Part shown: piece after piece, positions 61,837-64,000 of the stretch
Position numbering within the stretch: the first letter of the stretch is position 1
Layout: each line of letters begins with the position of its first letter
Origin: Pseudarthrobacter sp. NamB4
GTDB lineage: Bacteria > Actinomycetota > Actinomycetes > Actinomycetales > Micrococcaceae
Length of the DNA: 64,000 nt
NCBI RefSeq assembly: GCF_005796185.1
Contig: NZ_VAHM01000009.1
Span: 93,275 to 157,274 of the forward strand
Direction: 5' to 3'
Made by a program: the position numbers and the translations under genes
The notes under the pieces: generated by a model
Told to the model about the DNA's origin: nothing
What the model saw: the letters and a program-made list of their open reading frames with translations, nothing else
Database searches by the model: none

Positions 61837-62639
61837 TTACACCCCTGGTTGGCATCTTCCCTGACCGAGGATGGCGAGACCGGCTAGGTCGCCTGGCTGA
61901 AGATCATTATTGCTCGCGGTCTCTTTGTGAGCGTTCATGACTTCGTTATCACCGTCAAAATGCCCGTTCCCTACGACGTGGCCGAGTTCGTGAGTGAGGA
62001 TCTCGCGGATATAGTCGCGACCAAAGCCCATATCGAGTGCCCATGCCGCGGCGGCGCCACTCATGGTTATCTGACCGCTCACGTAGATCTAGCCGGCCTC
62101 GGAGAAGCCCCTGGCCTGACTTTCTCCCAGAGCCAACATTGTGCTCTGGCTCCCCCTCGATCTGGGCGTCACAAAGTTCAGCTCTTCATCAGTAGTTGCC
62201 CAAGCGATCAGTACGGGTGCCCAGCGATGACCGTATCGGTCGGACTGAAATACCGGGCGGGGGACCGAGCGGGGCGTTGGCGTCTCGGTCGTTGCGCCGT
62301 CGTCGATGAAGACTAGCCCGGTGGTCTGAGAGGTCGCGGCGACGGCTTCTTTGATGAGCTGGTCGCGTCCGGCCGGAGCGTTGGCGCCCCGGGTGACGTA
62401 ATGGATGGGCCGGCACGGGTCGTAGGCGAGTCGTCACCCGGTCCCGCGATCGCGATCGGGTTGACGCTCCGCCCATCCAGGCCGTCCGCGTTGGTGCCCT
62501 CGGCGCTGAGCGGCAGGAAAGATCCTCCGTCGCAGTCCCAGCTGGTGGCGAAGCTTCGAATCACGAATGTCGGGCCGGTGGGAACATTTGCGCCGATTCG
62601 GCGGGGAATGTTTCTGGGCACCGTAGAGGTTGAACACAA
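61837..62639 (-). pseudogene. Matrixin-like zinc metalloprotease, broken
   Basis: The C-terminal frame has the zinc motif REILTHELGHVVGNGHFDGDNEVMNAH (HExxHxxGxxH plus Met turn). Further upstream on the same strand, DPCRPIHYVTRGANAPAGRD, AVAATSQTTGLVFIDDG and YGHRWAPVLIAWATTDEELNF fit the family, but between them a TAG stop interrupts (GFSEAG-stop-IYVSGQ, about 62088), and the preceding part is in another frame near 62410. The gene has at least one stop and one frameshift. The 5' limit is approximate. Confidence 0.7.
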
Positions 62640-62746
62640 CTGCCCGCATCACTTGGAGCCGGACCTCGTCCTCTTCCATGCACTTGGGGGGCTGCAGCAG
62701 GAGGACTACTGGACCATGGCTGACCCTTGGAACGAAAGCGGCGTAA

Positions 62747-63069
62747 TCAGGCAGTGCCCGAGAGCCGGCGAATCGAAAGCACCGGCGTCGTTTCACGGAA
62801 CGTGACCACGCCGTCCCCTCGAATGTCGAGCCACAACTGGGCTCGTTCACCCACAACCAGCTTTCCGATGCCCACAAGCGGAATTTCATCGCCGTCCCTC
62901 CGCAACTTCGACACGGGCAGTTGAACGTAGGCCCCTACCGGCAGCTTGTCCTGCGCTAGCCGGACGATCTTTCGCGGCGTGGAGTCAAGATCGACGCTGT
63001 ACAGGTGCCACTGAAAGTCCGCACGGCGAAGTAACCGTTCATTTCATTGGTCACCTGCTGCAGTTCCAT
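62747..63069 (-). pseudogene. Unknown 107-residue protein, one-base frameshift
   Basis: From ATG 63069: MELQQVTNEMNGYFAVRT, then a shift of one base near 63018, then QWHLYSVDLDSTPRKIVRLA...GAYVQLPVSKLRRDGDEIPL...ERAQLWLDIRGDGVVTFRETTPV and a stop at 62747. The span is 323 bases, exactly one short of a whole number of codons. No family recognised. Confidence 0.55.
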
Positions 63070-63376
63070 GCCACGAATTCTAAGCGGCTAGGGGCCCGGC
63101 AGGTGCGGAGATTGGTGGCCGGGTCGACTTGCCAATTTTCTCTTAGCGCTACGCAAATGCGCTATCCAAGCCCCTACGCACAGGGCCGGAATCGCCATGC
63201 TCTAGCTCCCGGAACCCACGAAATCCGGTGATAGCTTGAGTCCTAGCGGTCATAGTCCGTCCTAGGCGGGCCGCTGAAATCGACATTATGGCAGCTCACG
63301 CCTGGGCTACTTCGAGTTGCGGGAAGGAACATGGCCACCCATTTGCCCGTGCCTCTAATCCACAGGAGGAGATTTT

Positions 63377-63610
63377 ATGACCGCTAAGTCCAAGGGGAAA
63401 CGACGCGTTATCTATTTTCGCTTGCCAGTTGAGAAAGCCAATAGTGCGCGCGAAATAGCCACCGCGGAGGGGTTCGAGCACTTGAGTGACTGGATCGCCA
63501 TAACCGTGACGGAGTACATGGAAAAACGAGCCTCACGCCCTGAGGACCGGTCTGCCGCTACTAAAGACGTGAACACCCAGTCCATGACGCAGCCCGGATC
63601 TAACTTGTAG
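63377..63610 (+). CDS. Small ribbon-helix-helix-like protein
   Basis: A 77-residue protein with a strong AGGAGGAG ribosome site before ATG 63377. KRRVIYFRLPVEKANSAREIATAEGFEHLSDWIAITVTEYMEK has the beta strand plus two helices of Arc/MetJ-type DNA-binding proteins. It lies 150 bases from the end of a convergent tyrosine integrase gene, where excisionase-like or control genes are often found. The 300 bases before it (63070-63376) show no gene. Confidence 0.6.
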   Translation: MTAKSKGKRRVIYFRLPVEKANSAREIATAEGFEHLSDWIAITVTEYMEKRASRPEDRSAATKDVNTQSMTQPGSNL

Positions 63611-63755
63611 GCGTTTGGCCTCGGGGCTAAGCACCAAGTCAGCTTCAACAGCTTTAGGAACGGCAATTCGGCCTCTTCGCGGCGAGGAATGTCGTCGAAG
63701 AAGCGCGCGGACTTATTCGGCTCGTGGCTATCCCAGCTCTTTCGAGGTTCACGGC

Positions 63756-64000
63756 TTACGAAGCGCGGGAGCCGAAGGCGCGATTCATGGCCGCTGTTGT
63801 GTCGTGAAGCCCCTCTGGCAAGAGGTGCGAATAGCGATCCAGGGTAGTGGTAATGGATTTATGGCCTAGGTGCTTTTGAAGCATGTAGATGTTGAGGCCC
63901 GCGTGCAATAGCCAGGAAGCGTTTGTGTGGCGGAGGTCATGTATACGGGGTCGCTTTGCCAGGCCCTTTGTCTGTGCTTTCATGATCGCAAGGTCCCCGA
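63756..64000 (-). CDS. Tyrosine-type integrase, C-terminal part (runs off the window)
   Basis: The frame is open from the right edge to a stop at 63756. It has the His-x-x-Arg motif RIHDLRHTNASWLLHAG, LGHKSITTTLDRYSHLLPEG with the second His and the nucleophile Tyr, and a short tail. This is the end of a phage- or island-type integrase whose N-terminus lies beyond the window. Confidence 0.9.
   Translation of the reverse strand, partial: GDLAIMKAQTKGLAKRPRIHDLRHTNASWLLHAGLNIYMLQKHLGHKSITTTLDRYSHLLPEGLHDTTAAMNRAFGSRAS

Noticed and set aside
1..64000. tRNA or rRNA genes
   Set aside because: I looked for cloverleaf arms near the integrase and island borders and found no convincing tRNA; no rRNA sequence is present.

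Overview
The window looks like high-GC actinobacterial chromosome, most probably Arthrobacter/Pseudarthrobacter or a close Micrococcales relative. The pointers are an actinobacterial glgC/glgA pair, a DUF4193 gene, an ECM4-type thiol transferase, a fadE/thiolase/fabG4/htdX-type fatty-acid block arranged much as in mycobacteria, and an Lsr2 protein. The genus is an inference from gene content; no rRNA or tRNA gene is present.

Positions 1-23.4 kb are orderly core sequence. They hold a YeiH-type exporter (cut by the left edge), an ATP-grasp/alpha-E/transglutaminase operon, an unusual zinc-finger SDR, divergent glgC and glgA, and a beta-oxidation-like block (acyl-CoA oxidase, TetR, thiolase, FabG4, MaoC hydratase) controlled from a 31-bp palindrome. 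After these come a FUSC exporter, a serine hydrolase, an ECM4 protein, an M50 protease, DUF4193, two GT9 glycosyltransferases and an SGNH hydrolase. All these genes read through without breaks.

Positions 23.5-33.9 kb are a stretch of small accessory genes, several broken by one-base frameshifts (AMIN-like protein, cupin, GNAT, AhpD-like fragment). It contains two copies of a three-hairpin element whose stems differ by compensating changes (24.62 and 25.44 kb), a duplicated 94-residue protein of unknown function, and a beta-lactamase-fold lipoprotein between the duplicates that has lost its active-site motifs.

Positions 33.9-46.3 kb form a probable defence island. It has a 1287-residue nuclease-NACHT STAND protein lying between two truncated, inward-facing serine recombinases, a DUF5677-like protein, an HNH nuclease with a beta-rich tail, an Lsr2 paralogue, an ApeA-like HEPN protein, a second DUF5677-like protein and a frameshifted AlbA_2 protein.

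Positions 46.3-57.2 kb are nested mobile DNA. A SRAP (YedK/HMCES) gene is split, its C-terminal part at 46285-46484 and its N-terminal part at 56672-57183. Between them sits a 10.2-kb Tn554-like unit (tnpA, tnpB, decayed tnpC) with matching inverted ends. Inside it lies a 3.1-kb unit bounded by 48-bp inverted repeats and a 9-10 bp direct repeat, carrying a resolvase, a methyltransferase and a PRC-barrel gene but no recognisable transposase. Positions 57.3-63.4 kb return to ordinary hypothetical genes, a metallophosphoesterase and a dead matrixin gene. The right edge holds a small ribbon-helix-helix-like gene and the end of a tyrosine integrase, probably the start of another integrated element.
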